Positions 52,685-64,000 of a DNA stretch of 64,000 nucleotides are shown here, piece by piece. A program made the translations under genes and the position numbers. Numbering within the stretch: position 1 is the stretch's first letter; the number at the start of each line of letters is the position of its first letter. Source of the DNA: Gammaproteobacteria bacterium (GTDB lineage: Bacteria > Pseudomonadota > Gammaproteobacteria > Pseudomonadales > JADFDG01); NCBI GenBank assembly GCA_018262975.1, contig JADFDG010000009.1, forward strand, positions 91,505 to 155,504. Reading direction: 5' to 3'. Under the pieces are notes generated by a model, which was not told where the DNA came from, ran no database searches, and was given only the letters and a program-made list of their open reading frames with translations.

Positions 52685-53439
52685 CCATGTGGGCCTACCT
52701 CGAACGTCTCTGGCACCGGCTCGGCTCGCCGCGCCATTTCTACGACCTGGCCGGATGGTGGCTGCCGTGGCTGGCGGTGTCGTCGCTGCTGCTGCTCGGC
52801 GTGGGCATCACCTGGGGGCTGCTGTTCGCGCCGCCGGATTACCAGCAGGGGCACAGTTTCCGCATCATCTACATCCACGTGCCGGCGGCGAGCCTGGCGC
52901 TCACCGGTTACTTCGCCATGGCGGTGGCCGGCGTGGTGGTGCTGGTGTGGCGCATGAAGATGGCCGAGGTGGTGCTGCAATCCATCGCCGTGCCCGGCGC
53001 GGTGATGTGCGCGCTGGCGCTGTTCACCGGCGCGCTGTGGGGCAAGCCTACCTGGGGCACCTACTGGTTCTGGGATGCGCGCATCACCTCGATGCTGATC
53101 CTGCTGTTCCTGTACCTGGGCGTGATGGCGCTGGGCAGCGCCATCGCCTCGCCGGTGCTGGCGGCGCGCGCCACCGCGGTGCTGGCCATCGTCGGCGCGG
53201 TGAACATTCCCATCATCAAGTACTCGGTGGAGTGGTGGAACACGCTGCACCAGCCGGCCACCTTCAAGCTCACCGAGAAGCCGGCGATGGCGCCGGAAAT
53301 GTACTGGCCGTTGCTGGTCTGTGCGCTGGGCTTCTACCTGTTCTTCGCCTTCGTGGTGGTGCTGCGGGTCCGCAACGCGGTGCTGGAACGCGAGGCTGGC
53401 GCCCGCTGGGTGCGCGAGCTGGCCGGGGAGGGCCGCTGA
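52681..53439 (+). CDS. ccmC: Heme lyase/exporter membrane protein CcmC
   Basis: Presents heme to CcmE. The 252-aa protein has six transmembrane segments and the periplasmic tryptophan-rich WWD motif (WGTYWFWDARITSMLIL), with conserved His residues on either side (YIHVPAA; WWNTLHQPA). The start ATG 52681 overlaps the ccmB stop; the longer frame upstream is not CcmC sequence. Confidence 0.96.
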   Translation: MTMWAYLERLWHRLGSPRHFYDLAGWWLPWLAVSSLLLLGVGITWGLLFAPPDYQQGHSFRIIYIHVPAASLALTGYFAMAVAGVVVLVWRMKMAEVVLQSIAVPGAVMCALALFTGALWGKPTWGTYWFWDARITSMLILLFLYLGVMALGSAIASPVLAARATAVLAIVGAVNIPIIKYSVEWWNTLHQPATFKLTEKPAMAPEMYWPLLVCALGFYLFFAFVVVLRVRNAVLEREAGARWVRELAGEGR

Positions 53440-53440
53440 C

Positions 53441-53632
53441 ATGGTGTTCGCCAATCTCGACGAATTGCTGCACATGGGCGGGCACGGACCGTACGTCTGG
53501 GTGTCATACGGCGTGAGCGTGGTAGCGCTGGCCTGGTTGCTGGTGGCGCCCCTGCTGCGTCGCCGCGCCCTGTTGCGCGACATTGCCCGCCGCGCCCGTC
53601 GCGATGCCAACCGCAACCCGCAGGAGGATTGA
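53441..53632 (+). CDS. ccmD: Heme exporter protein CcmD
   Basis: A 63-aa single-pass protein that stabilises the CcmABC-CcmE complex. It starts MVFANLDELLHMGGHGPYVW, a typical CcmD N-terminus, followed by one transmembrane segment and a positively charged tail. One nt after ccmC. Confidence 0.93.
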   Translation: MVFANLDELLHMGGHGPYVWVSYGVSVVALAWLLVAPLLRRRALLRDIARRARRDANRNPQED

Positions 53633-53637
53633 GAGAG

Positions 53638-54093
53638 ATGCACCCCGTCCGTCGTACCCGTTTGCTGCTCGTGCTCGGCGCGCTGGCGCTGGTGGGCGTT
53701 GCCGTGGGCCTGACCACCTGGGCGCTGCGCGAGAACATGAACGCCTTCTACTCGCCCGCCGACGTGGTGGATGGCAAGGCGCCGGTGGACCGCCGCATCC
53801 GCGTGGGCGGCCTGGTGGTGGCCGGCAGCGTGCAGCGCGGCGGCGAAGGCCTGCACGTGTCCTTCGACCTCACCGACGGCAAGGGCACCTTCACGGTGAA
53901 TTACGACGGCATCCTGCCGGACCTGTTCCGCGAGGGGCAGGGCATCCTCGCCACCGGCACGCTGGCCGCCGACGGCCGCTTCACGGCCGAGGAAGTGCTG
54001 GCCAAGCACGACGAGAACTACATGCCGCCGGAAATCAAGGAAGCCATGGAGAAGGGCGGTCACCCGGGCGCCAAGGCAGGGGCCACGCCATGA
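53638..54093 (+). CDS. ccmE: Heme chaperone CcmE
   Basis: Periplasmic chaperone that binds heme covalently and hands it on for cytochrome c assembly. The 151-aa protein has an N-terminal anchor (LLLVLGALALVGVAVGLTTWAL) and an OB-fold; the heme-binding His is at 124 in LAKHDENYMP. It ends with ATGA overlap into a DyP peroxidase gene, whereas ccmF normally follows. Confidence 0.96.
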   Translation: MHPVRRTRLLLVLGALALVGVAVGLTTWALRENMNAFYSPADVVDGKAPVDRRIRVGGLVVAGSVQRGGEGLHVSFDLTDGKGTFTVNYDGILPDLFREGQGILATGTLAADGRFTAEEVLAKHDENYMPPEIKEAMEKGGHPGAKAGATP

Positions 54094-54989
54094 GTCATCC
54101 CGAACAACCGGGCATCTTCCGCCAGGGTTTCCGTCACTTCCACGTGCTCGAGTACCGCCTGCACGACGGCGTGACGCGCGGCGCCTTGCTCAATGCCCTG
54201 CGTGCGGCGCACCTGGCCGACAGCGACACGCTGGCGGTGGTGGTGGCCTTCGGCCCGGCCTGCGCGCAGCACCTGGACGACAGCACGCCGGTGTTCCCGC
54301 CGTTCCACGCCATCCACGGCCGCGACGGCTTCGTGATGCCGGCCACGCAGCATGACGTGCTGTTCTGGTTGCAGGGCGCCGACAGCGACGTGCTGTTCGA
54401 CGCGGTGCGCCACGTCCATGCGGCCATGGTGCCGGTGGCGGATGCGGCGGTGGACATTCCCTGCTTCACCTACCACGACTCGCGCGACCTCACCGGCTTC
54501 ATCGACGGCAGTGCCAACCCGCAGGGCAGGGCGGCGCGCAACGCCGCGCTGATTGCCGCCGACCAGCCTGGTGCCGGCGGCAGTTACGTGTTCACCCAGC
54601 GCTGGGACCATGACCTCGCCGCCTTCCAGGCGCTGCCGGTGCGCGAGCAGGAGATGATCATCGGCCGCACCAAGCCGGACTCGGTGGAGTTCGATGCCGC
54701 CGACATGCCGCAGACTGCCCACGTGGCGCGCACCGACCTCAAGGTGGACGGCGAGGCGATGAAGATCTGGCGGCGCAGCATGCCGTTCGGCACCGCCCGC
54801 GAGCACGGCCTGTGGTTCCTGGCCTTCAGTTGCCGGCTGGGCCGCTTCGACGCCCTGCTGCGCAGCATGGCCGGCGCCGACGAGGCGGGCGTGCGGGACC
54901 GCCTCACCGACTTCTCCACCCCGGCGACCGGGGCGTACTGGTACGCCCCGCCGGCGCGGCAGCTGGCGGACTGGCTCGCCGGCGGCTGA
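54090..54989 (+). CDS. DyP-type heme peroxidase
   Basis: A 299-aa dye-decolourising peroxidase. The GFIDGSANP motif holds the distal catalytic Asp139, and His211 (PQTAHVARTD) is the likely proximal heme ligand; RRSMPFG holds the conserved distal Arg. No signal peptide, so cytoplasmic, like B-type DyPs. It overlaps ccmE by 4 nt, which is unusual: a heme enzyme joined to the heme-export operon. Confidence 0.93.
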   Translation: MSHPEQPGIFRQGFRHFHVLEYRLHDGVTRGALLNALRAAHLADSDTLAVVVAFGPACAQHLDDSTPVFPPFHAIHGRDGFVMPATQHDVLFWLQGADSDVLFDAVRHVHAAMVPVADAAVDIPCFTYHDSRDLTGFIDGSANPQGRAARNAALIAADQPGAGGSYVFTQRWDHDLAAFQALPVREQEMIIGRTKPDSVEFDAADMPQTAHVARTDLKVDGEAMKIWRRSMPFGTAREHGLWFLAFSCRLGRFDALLRSMAGADEAGVRDRLTDFSTPATGAYWYAPPARQLADWLAGG

Positions 54990-55019
54990 GCCGCCGCTTG
55001 CCCCGAAATTGGGCATATC

Positions 55020-55067
55020 GTCGGACAATTGGACTGGAGTGGCTGTCGGCGGCTAAAATTGCCCGAC
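55020..55067. promoter_or_regulatory. Inverted repeat in the GntR gene promoter
   Basis: GTCGGACAATT (55020-55030) and its near inverted copy AATTGCCCGAC (55057-55067) match at 10 of 11 positions, centres 37 bp apart. TAAAAT (55054-55059) is a good -10 and abuts the right half. The pair is a candidate operator for the GntR regulator encoded 30 bp downstream. Confidence 0.55.
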
Positions 55068-55096
55068 AGTCCGTCAGCTGCTGCGTGCTCCCCCCC

Positions 55097-55798
55097 ATGA
55101 CGTCCTTCAAAGCCCAGGAAAGCCTCTCCGAGCAGATCGCCCAGCACCTGGCGCGGCAGATCATCAACGGCGATCTGCTGGCGGGCGACCGCATCCAGGA
55201 GCTGCGCATCGCCGGCGAGCTGGAAGTGTCGCGCGGCTCGGTGCGCGAGGCGCTGCTGATCCTCGAGCGCTGGCACCTGATCGACATCCTGCCGCGCCGT
55301 GGCGCGGTGGTGAAGGACATGTCCGAGGAGCACGTGCGCTCCCTGTACGAGATCGTTGACCTGCTGTTCGGGTTCGTGGTCACCAAGGCCATGGGCCGCG
55401 TGCAGGACGACGAACTCACCCCGTTCATCGAGCTGATCCGCGTGATGCAGGCGCAGGTGGCTGCCCGCCAGGTGGACGACTTCCACGAGTCGGCCTTCCA
55501 GTTCATCGCCCGCGCCACGCGCTTCGCCGGCAACAGTCTCGTCGAGCAGATCCTCGACAACATGCAGCCGGCCATCCGCCGCGCCTTCTATCTCGCCCTG
55601 CACATCAACCGCGACGAGATGCAGGAATCGTTGTCGTTCTTCAAGGCGCTGATCGAGAGCCTGCTGCAGCAGGACGCCGACGCCGCCCGCGAGGTGATCG
55701 GCGAATTCGTCGAGCACCAGCGCGGCATCGTGCTGGAATCGATCATGCGCGCCAGGCAGATCGAGGAAGCCTGGAACCAGCGCCACCGCCGGTCCTGA
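55097..55798 (+). CDS. GntR-family (FCD-type) transcriptional regulator
   Basis: A 233-aa regulator. The N-terminal winged helix-turn-helix (about residues 8-75) has LSEQIAQHLARQIINGDL and ELRIAGELEVSRGSVREAL, the GntR signature; the C-terminal all-helical domain (about 80-220) looks FCD-like, with spaced acids and His (ESAFQFIARATRF). Ligand unknown. It starts after an inverted repeat and is followed within 3 bp by a membrane protein gene, its likely partner. Confidence 0.9.
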   Translation: MTSFKAQESLSEQIAQHLARQIINGDLLAGDRIQELRIAGELEVSRGSVREALLILERWHLIDILPRRGAVVKDMSEEHVRSLYEIVDLLFGFVVTKAMGRVQDDELTPFIELIRVMQAQVAARQVDDFHESAFQFIARATRFAGNSLVEQILDNMQPAIRRAFYLALHINRDEMQESLSFFKALIESLLQQDADAAREVIGEFVEHQRGIVLESIMRARQIEEAWNQRHRRS

Positions 55799-55800
55799 CC

Positions 55801-56346
55801 ATGATGGGCAACTTGCTCGCGCGCTTCGGCGGCTTCCTGCGGCGCCACGCGGCCATGCCGTCGGTGCTGCTGTTCTTCGCCGGCATGTTCGTGGTGTCGC
55901 AACTGTCCATGGCCGTGGTGCTGGAGCCGGTCGGCACCCAGCGCGTGCTGGAGCTGCAGACCACGCTGTCGCCGGCAACATTCGCCGCCCTGGTGGAGGA
56001 CCTGTTCCGCCGTGGGGTGGTGGAGCACTACATCGCCCACTACTACTACGACTTCCTGCACCCGCTCTGGTACGCGAGCCTGGTGGCGCTGCTGCTGGCC
56101 GGCGCCATGAACCGCGCCGGCGTGCCGGCCAGCCGCGACGGCTGGCTGGCGGTGCCGTTCCTGGCCGGCCTGCTCGACGAGCTGGAGAACGCCCTGCACC
56201 TGTACATGGTCATCGACACCGCCAACATCACCCCCTGGGCGGTCTGGCTGGGCAACGGCGCCGCCCTGGCCAAGTGGACCCTGCTCGCTACCTGCCTGCT
56301 GGCCACCGCCGCCCTCTATCTCCGCCCCCGTCCCCGTTCTTCGTAG
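55801..56346 (+). CDS. Hypothetical membrane protein (181 aa)
   Basis: Not recognised. It has about four hydrophobic segments (SVLLFFAGMFVVSQLSMAVV, YASLVALLLAGAM, LAVPFLAGLLDELENAL, WTLLATCLLATAALYL). Between the first and second lies a loop with VVEHYIAHYYYDFLHPLWY, rich in Tyr and His. Starts 3 bp after the GntR gene, so probably co-transcribed and possibly controlled by it. Its TAG stop (56344-56346) is the beginning of a palindromic repeat unit. Confidence 0.78.
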   Translation: MMGNLLARFGGFLRRHAAMPSVLLFFAGMFVVSQLSMAVVLEPVGTQRVLELQTTLSPATFAALVEDLFRRGVVEHYIAHYYYDFLHPLWYASLVALLLAGAMNRAGVPASRDGWLAVPFLAGLLDELENALHLYMVIDTANITPWAVWLGNGAALAKWTLLATCLLATAALYLRPRPRSS

Positions 56347-56418
56347 CGAGGGGGCCATGCCCCCGATGCTCTTACCGTAGAGAGGGGTGGTGGTCGGGGG
56401 CATGGCCCCCTCTCTACA
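56343..56418. repeat. Palindromic repeat cluster D
   Basis: Forward unit 56343-56367 (GTAGCGA, core GGGGGCCATGCCCCC, GAT), a degenerate start of a second unit at 56377-56390 (GTAGAGAGGGG), and an inverted unit 56393-56418. Located between the 181-aa membrane protein gene and smc. Same family as near 2589, 35741 and 43808. Confidence 0.88.
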
Positions 56419-56501
56419 GTTAGTGCCGTCCGGGCCACATCCGCTACACTTCCACCCCAGTTCGCCAGGGGCTTCCCAGCCAGGGATTCAAGAAAAACAC
56501 C

Positions 56502-59500
56502 ATGCGTCTCAAAAGCATCAAGCTGGTCGGCTTCAAGTCGTTCGTCGACCCGACCACTGCCCTGTTCCCGGACAATCTGACTGCCATCGTCGGCCCCAAC
56601 GGCTGCGGCAAGTCCAACATCATCGACGCCGCCCGCTGGGTGATGGGCGAGGCCTCCGCCAAGTACCTGCGCGGCGAGTCCATGGCCGACGTCATCTTCA
56701 GCGGCTCCACCGGCCGCAAGCCGGTGGCCCAGGCCTCGGTCGAGTTGGTGTTCGACAACTCCGACGGCAAGCTGGGCGGCGAGTACGCCAAGTACGCGGA
56801 GATCGCCGTGAAGCGCCAGGTCACGCGCGACGGCCAGTCCAACTACTACCTGAACGGCACCAAGTGCCGCCGCAAGGACATCACCGACATCTTCCTGGGC
56901 ACCGGCCTGGGCCCGCGCAGCTACGCCATCATCGAGCAGGGCATGATCTCCCGCCTGGTGGAAGCCAAGCCGGACGACCTGCGCAACACCATCGAGGAAG
57001 CCGCCGGCATCTCCCGCTACAAGGAGCGCCGCAAGGAAACCGAGCAGCGCATGCGCCGCACGCGCGAGAACCTCGAGCGCCTGACCGACCTGCGCGAGGA
57101 ACTTGAGCGCCAGCTGGCCCACCTGCAGCGCCAGGCCGCGTCCGCCGAGAAGTACAAGCTGTACCGCGAGGAAGAGCGCACCCTGAAGGCGCAACTGCAC
57201 GCGCTGCGCTGGAAGGCGGTGGACGGCACCGTCGGTGAGCGCGAGGCCGCCATCCGCGAACTCGAGGTGAAACTCGAGGCGCAGGTGGCCGAACAGCGCC
57301 GCGCGGAGGCCGAGATCGAGAAGTGCCGCGAGGCCAACCACGAGCTCATCGACGCCTTCAACGAGGTACAGGGCCGCTTCTACGGCATCGGCTCGGACAT
57401 CGCCCGCGTCGAGCAGACCATCCAGCACCTGCGCCAGATGCACGCGCAGTACTCCGCCGAACTGGAGCAGGCCGAGCGCAACCGTCGCGAGATGGCCGAG
57501 CACCTCGAGCGCGACCAGATGGCCATCGAGGAAATCTCCCAGCAGATGCTGGAACTCGAGCCGGAGTTCGAGCGCCTGCAGGCCGCCGACGATGCCGCTT
57601 CCGACGCCGCCGCCGAGGCCGAGGAGCTGATGCAGCAGTGGCAGCTTTCCTGGGACAACTACAGCCAGGTGGCTTCGCAGCCGCGCCAGCGCGCCGAGGT
57701 CGAGCAGTCGCGCATCCAGCACCTGGAGAAATCCATCCGCGTGCTCGACGACCGCATCGAGCGTTTCGAGCAGGAACTGAAGACCCTGACCTCCGGCCCG
57801 CTGGCTCAGGAAGTCGAAAGCCTCGAGCGCCAGGTGGAGGAGATCCAGGGCCGCATCGAGCAGCAGCAGGCGAAAGCCGACGAGGCCACCCAGGCCATCA
57901 ACCGCCAGCGCGAGGAAAACAACCGCGCCAGCACCGAACTCGACGCGCGCCGCAGCGAACTGCAGACCCTCAAGGGTCGCCACGCGTCGCTGGAAGCGCT
58001 GCAGCAGGCTGCCGCCGGTGACACCAAGGGCGGCGTCACCGAGTGGCTGCGCGAGCGCCGCCTGGACAACCGCAAGCGCCTCGCCGAGGCCCTGGACGTG
58101 GACAGCGGCTGGGAAAAGGCCGTGGAGACCGTGCTCGGCGACACCCTGCAGGCGGTGTGCGTGGACGGCCTCGATCCGCTGGCCGGCGTGCTCGGCGGCG
58201 TGCAGCACGGCCACCTGGTGCTGGTGGAGAACCGCGCGCTGCCGGCCGACGGCGGCAACCGTTTCCCGCGCCTGGCCGACAAGGTGCGCGCCGCCGAGGT
58301 GGACCCGCGCAGCCTGCTGGCGGGCATCTACACCGCCGACTCGCTGGCCGACGCGCTGCACAAGCGCACCGAACTTTCCGCCGGCGAATCGATCGTCACC
58401 CGTGAAGGCATCTGGATCGGCCCGAACTGGCTGCGCGTCACCGGCGAGAAGGACGCCTCGCGCGGCCTGCTGGCCCGCAAGCAGGAAATCGAGCAGCTCG
58501 ACCAGCGTATCGTCGAAACCGAGGAAGTGATCGCCGAGCTCAGCGAGCGGCTGTCCGCCGGCCGCGAGCACCTGCGCGAACTCGAACAGTCGCGCGAGCA
58601 GGTGCAGCGCGACATGGGCACGCTCAACCGGGAATACAGCAACATCAGCGCCGAGGTCAGCGCCCGCCAGGTGCGCCTCGAACAGTACACCGCCCGCCGC
58701 GAGCGCATCGAGCGCGAACTCAACGAGGCGCGCACCCAGCAGGCTGCCGAGCGCGAGCAGATCGGCGAATCGCGCAACATCCTGCAGGAAGCCGTGGATG
58801 CCATGGAGGGTTCCTCCAAGGAGCGCGAGGACCTGCTGCGCCGCCGCGACGAGCTGCGCATGAAGCTCGACGAGGCCCGCCAGAAGGCGCGCCACGACCG
58901 CGACGCCGCCCACCGCAAGGAACTGGAGATCCAGGGCCTCAAGACCCGCCAGTCTTCCATGCAGCAGGGCCTCGAGCGCCTGGCCATGCAGGTCCGCCAG
59001 CTGGAAGAGCGCCGCGATTACCTCGAGCAGCAGCTCACCGGCGGCGACGACCCGGCCGCCGAGGCCAAGGAGCAACTGGAGGAACTGCTCGGCAAGCGTG
59101 CGCAGGTGGAAGAAGAACTGCGTGCCGCGCGCCGCAACGTGGAGGCCGTGGACCACGAGCTGCGCGAACTCGAGCAGCAGCGTTCGCGCTTCGAGCAGGG
59201 CGCGCAGACCGTGCGCACCAACCTCGAGACGCAGCGCATGGAATGGCAGGCCCTGCAGGTACAGCGCACCACCATCCTCGAGCGCCTGCGCGAGGCCGAG
59301 GTGACGCTGGAGGACGTGCTGGCCAGCATGCCGGCCGAGGCCAACGAGCAGGAGTGGTCGCAGCGCGTGGATGAACTGGGCCAGCGCATCATCCGCCTGG
59401 GCCCGATCAACCTCGCCGCCATCGACGAGTACGCCGCGCAGAGCGAGCGCAAGAACTACCTCGACGCGCAGAACGCCGACCTCGAGGAGGCGCTCAAGAC

Positions 59501-60011
59501 GCTGGAGAACGCGATCCGCAAGATCGACCGCGAGACCCGCACGCGCTTCAAGGAGACCTTCGACAAGGTCAACAAGGGCCTGCAGGAACTGTTCCCGAAG
59601 GTGTTCGGCGGCGGCCACGCCTACCTTGAACTCACCGGCGAGGACCTGCTGGAAACCGGCGTGGCCATCATGGCGCGCCCGCCCGGCAAGAAGAACAGCA
59701 CCATCCACCTGCTGTCCGGTGGCGAGAAGGCGCTCACCGCGCTGTCGCTGGTGTTCTCCATCTTCCAGCTCAACCCGGCGCCGTTCTGCATGCTCGACGA
59801 GGTGGACGCGCCGCTCGACGACGCCAACGTTGGCCGTTACGCCAACCTGGTGCGCTCGATGAGCGACAAGGTGCAGTTCATCTACATCACGCACAACAAG
59901 ATCGCCATGGAGATGGCCAGCGCACTGATGGGCGTGACCATGCACGAGCCGGGCGTGTCGCGCCTGGTGGCGGTGGACGTGGACCAGGCCGCGGAGCTGG
60001 CGGCGGTTTGA
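56502..60011 (+). CDS. smc: Chromosome segregation ATPase SMC
   Basis: A 1169-aa structural maintenance of chromosomes protein, which with ScpA/ScpB extrudes DNA loops. N-terminal Walker A GPNGCGKSN (31-39), long coiled coils on both sides of a hinge near residues 505-640, then the C-terminal signature LLSGGEKALTALSL and Walker B FCMLDEVDAPLDDAN. It occurs here in place of the MukB condensin of enterics. smc-zipA-ligA is a conserved gammaproteobacterial order. Confidence 0.97.
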   Translation: MRLKSIKLVGFKSFVDPTTALFPDNLTAIVGPNGCGKSNIIDAARWVMGEASAKYLRGESMADVIFSGSTGRKPVAQASVELVFDNSDGKLGGEYAKYAEIAVKRQVTRDGQSNYYLNGTKCRRKDITDIFLGTGLGPRSYAIIEQGMISRLVEAKPDDLRNTIEEAAGISRYKERRKETEQRMRRTRENLERLTDLREELERQLAHLQRQAASAEKYKLYREEERTLKAQLHALRWKAVDGTVGEREAAIRELEVKLEAQVAEQRRAEAEIEKCREANHELIDAFNEVQGRFYGIGSDIARVEQTIQHLRQMHAQYSAELEQAERNRREMAEHLERDQMAIEEISQQMLELEPEFERLQAADDAASDAAAEAEELMQQWQLSWDNYSQVASQPRQRAEVEQSRIQHLEKSIRVLDDRIERFEQELKTLTSGPLAQEVESLERQVEEIQGRIEQQQAKADEATQAINRQREENNRASTELDARRSELQTLKGRHASLEALQQAAAGDTKGGVTEWLRERRLDNRKRLAEALDVDSGWEKAVETVLGDTLQAVCVDGLDPLAGVLGGVQHGHLVLVENRALPADGGNRFPRLADKVRAAEVDPRSLLAGIYTADSLADALHKRTELSAGESIVTREGIWIGPNWLRVTGEKDASRGLLARKQEIEQLDQRIVETEEVIAELSERLSAGREHLRELEQSREQVQRDMGTLNREYSNISAEVSARQVRLEQYTARRERIERELNEARTQQAAEREQIGESRNILQEAVDAMEGSSKEREDLLRRRDELRMKLDEARQKARHDRDAAHRKELEIQGLKTRQSSMQQGLERLAMQVRQLEERRDYLEQQLTGGDDPAAEAKEQLEELLGKRAQVEEELRAARRNVEAVDHELRELEQQRSRFEQGAQTVRTNLETQRMEWQALQVQRTTILERLREAEVTLEDVLASMPAEANEQEWSQRVDELGQRIIRLGPINLAAIDEYAAQSERKNYLDAQNADLEEALKTLENAIRKIDRETRTRFKETFDKVNKGLQELFPKVFGGGHAYLELTGEDLLETGVAIMARPPGKKNSTIHLLSGGEKALTALSLVFSIFQLNPAPFCMLDEVDAPLDDANVGRYANLVRSMSDKVQFIYITHNKIAMEMASALMGVTMHEPGVSRLVAVDVDQAAELAAV

Positions 60012-60063
60012 TACGAACCGGGCGCGCCGGCGGCGCGTCCCCGAGGAACCCGGGAGGGCAGGC

Positions 60064-63672
<3,609 letters not shown>

Positions 63673-63686
63673 AGCGAATGCGGAAT

Positions 63687-64000
63687 ATGGACCAGGAATC
63701 GATAGTCTACGGTTGCATCCGTGACCAGCCCGGCGACGATGCCGAGCGGGAGCAGCGCTACCGCGCCAACCTCGCGGCCATCGCCACCCTGCCGGAGGAC
63801 GACGGCTTCCCGCTGCTGGCGCGGGAGATGTTCGGCTCCTCCGGGCGCGACCCGTTCGCCGGCACCTACCACACCCAGGTGATCCATTTCGGCGCCAGTT
63901 ACCGCGCTGTGGAATACGAGTGGGAGCAGTGGCTGGCGCGCTTCGAGGCCTTGCTGGCGAAGATGTACTGGGTGAGCGCCACCGTGCACCTGCAGACGGA
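63687..64000 (+). CDS. Hypothetical protein, cut by window end
   Basis: A frame open from ATG 63687 (or 63678) through the end of the window, at least 104 codons, starting MDQESIVYGCIRDQPGDDAE. It is soluble, acidic and rich in aromatic residues (VEYEWEQWLARFEALLAKMYW). Not recognised. Starts 14 bp after the transglycosylase-like gene and probably belongs with it. The C-terminus lies outside the window. Confidence 0.7.
   Translation, partial: MDQESIVYGCIRDQPGDDAEREQRYRANLAAIATLPEDDGFPLLAREMFGSSGRDPFAGTYHTQVIHFGASYRAVEYEWEQWLARFEALLAKMYWVSATVHLQT

Overview
The window is a gene-dense, high-GC chromosomal segment from a Gram-negative gammaproteobacterium. Evidence for this is a Kdo/LPS gene (kdsA), TamA/TamB, ZipA, a lipoprotein NlpD, Ccm system I, an E. 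coli-type LexA box upstream of recA, and the pyrG-kdsA-eno-ftsB-ispD-ispF-truD-surE-pcm-nlpD ... fdxA-mutS ... recA-recX ... alaS-lysC-csrA-tRNA gene order that is classical for pseudomonads and relatives. The genus cannot be named from the sequence alone. I see no rRNA, CRISPR array, transposase or integrase.

Layout. 75-8896: housekeeping block for CTP, Kdo, enolase, divisome FtsB, MEP isoprenoid steps, tRNA pseudouridine, SurE/Pcm/NlpD, mostly joined by 4-nt ATGA overlaps. 8897-9481: no protein gene, but a GacA-type box followed by a GGA-rich, CsrB/RsmZ-like small RNA ending at a bidirectional terminator; rpoS, usually found between nlpD and this RNA, is absent. 9482-12633: ferredoxin fdxA and mutS (minus). 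12805-22642: an accessory block between mutS and pncC/cinA. It holds a spermidine-synthase-like protein, a radical SAM protein and PnuC on the plus strand, and a completely overlapping six-gene minus-strand operon: MoxR-type AAA ATPase, unknown 333-aa protein, vWA protein with an HEIGHH zincin motif, unknown 185-aa protein, PaaK-like adenylating enzyme, and NadR-like NMN adenylyltransferase/NR kinase. This is the best candidate for an undescribed system.

22857-34063: pncC, SOS-controlled recA-recX, a CorA-type transporter, DUF599 protein, and the ppnN-tamA-tamB operon. 34194-41000: TerC and TauE membrane proteins, small accessory genes, and a MacAB/Lol-like efflux operon (adaptor, permease, ATPase) ending in a secreted DUF2236 protein. 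41134-45881: alaS, lysC, csrA, tRNA-Ser(GCU) and tRNA-Arg(ACG). 45941-51323: a small unknown gene, the oadGAB sodium-pumping oxaloacetate decarboxylase, a membrane diguanylate cyclase whose 3' end runs into tRNA-Arg(CCU), and an Hpt protein. 51396-56346: ccmABCDE without ccmFGH, a DyP peroxidase, a GntR regulator and a membrane protein. 56502-64000: smc-zipA-ligA, a transglycosylase-like lipoprotein and an ORF cut by the window end.

Two themes cross the window. First, a CsrA circuit: csrA, a probable CsrA-sequestering RNA with its GacA box, and a csrA leader that itself holds GGA motifs. Second, pyridine nucleotide salvage: PnuC, NadR and PncC lie within 9 kb of each other. A family of short palindromes with the core GGGGGCCATGCCCCC occurs as inverted pairs at four gene ends and supplies stop codons for two genes.
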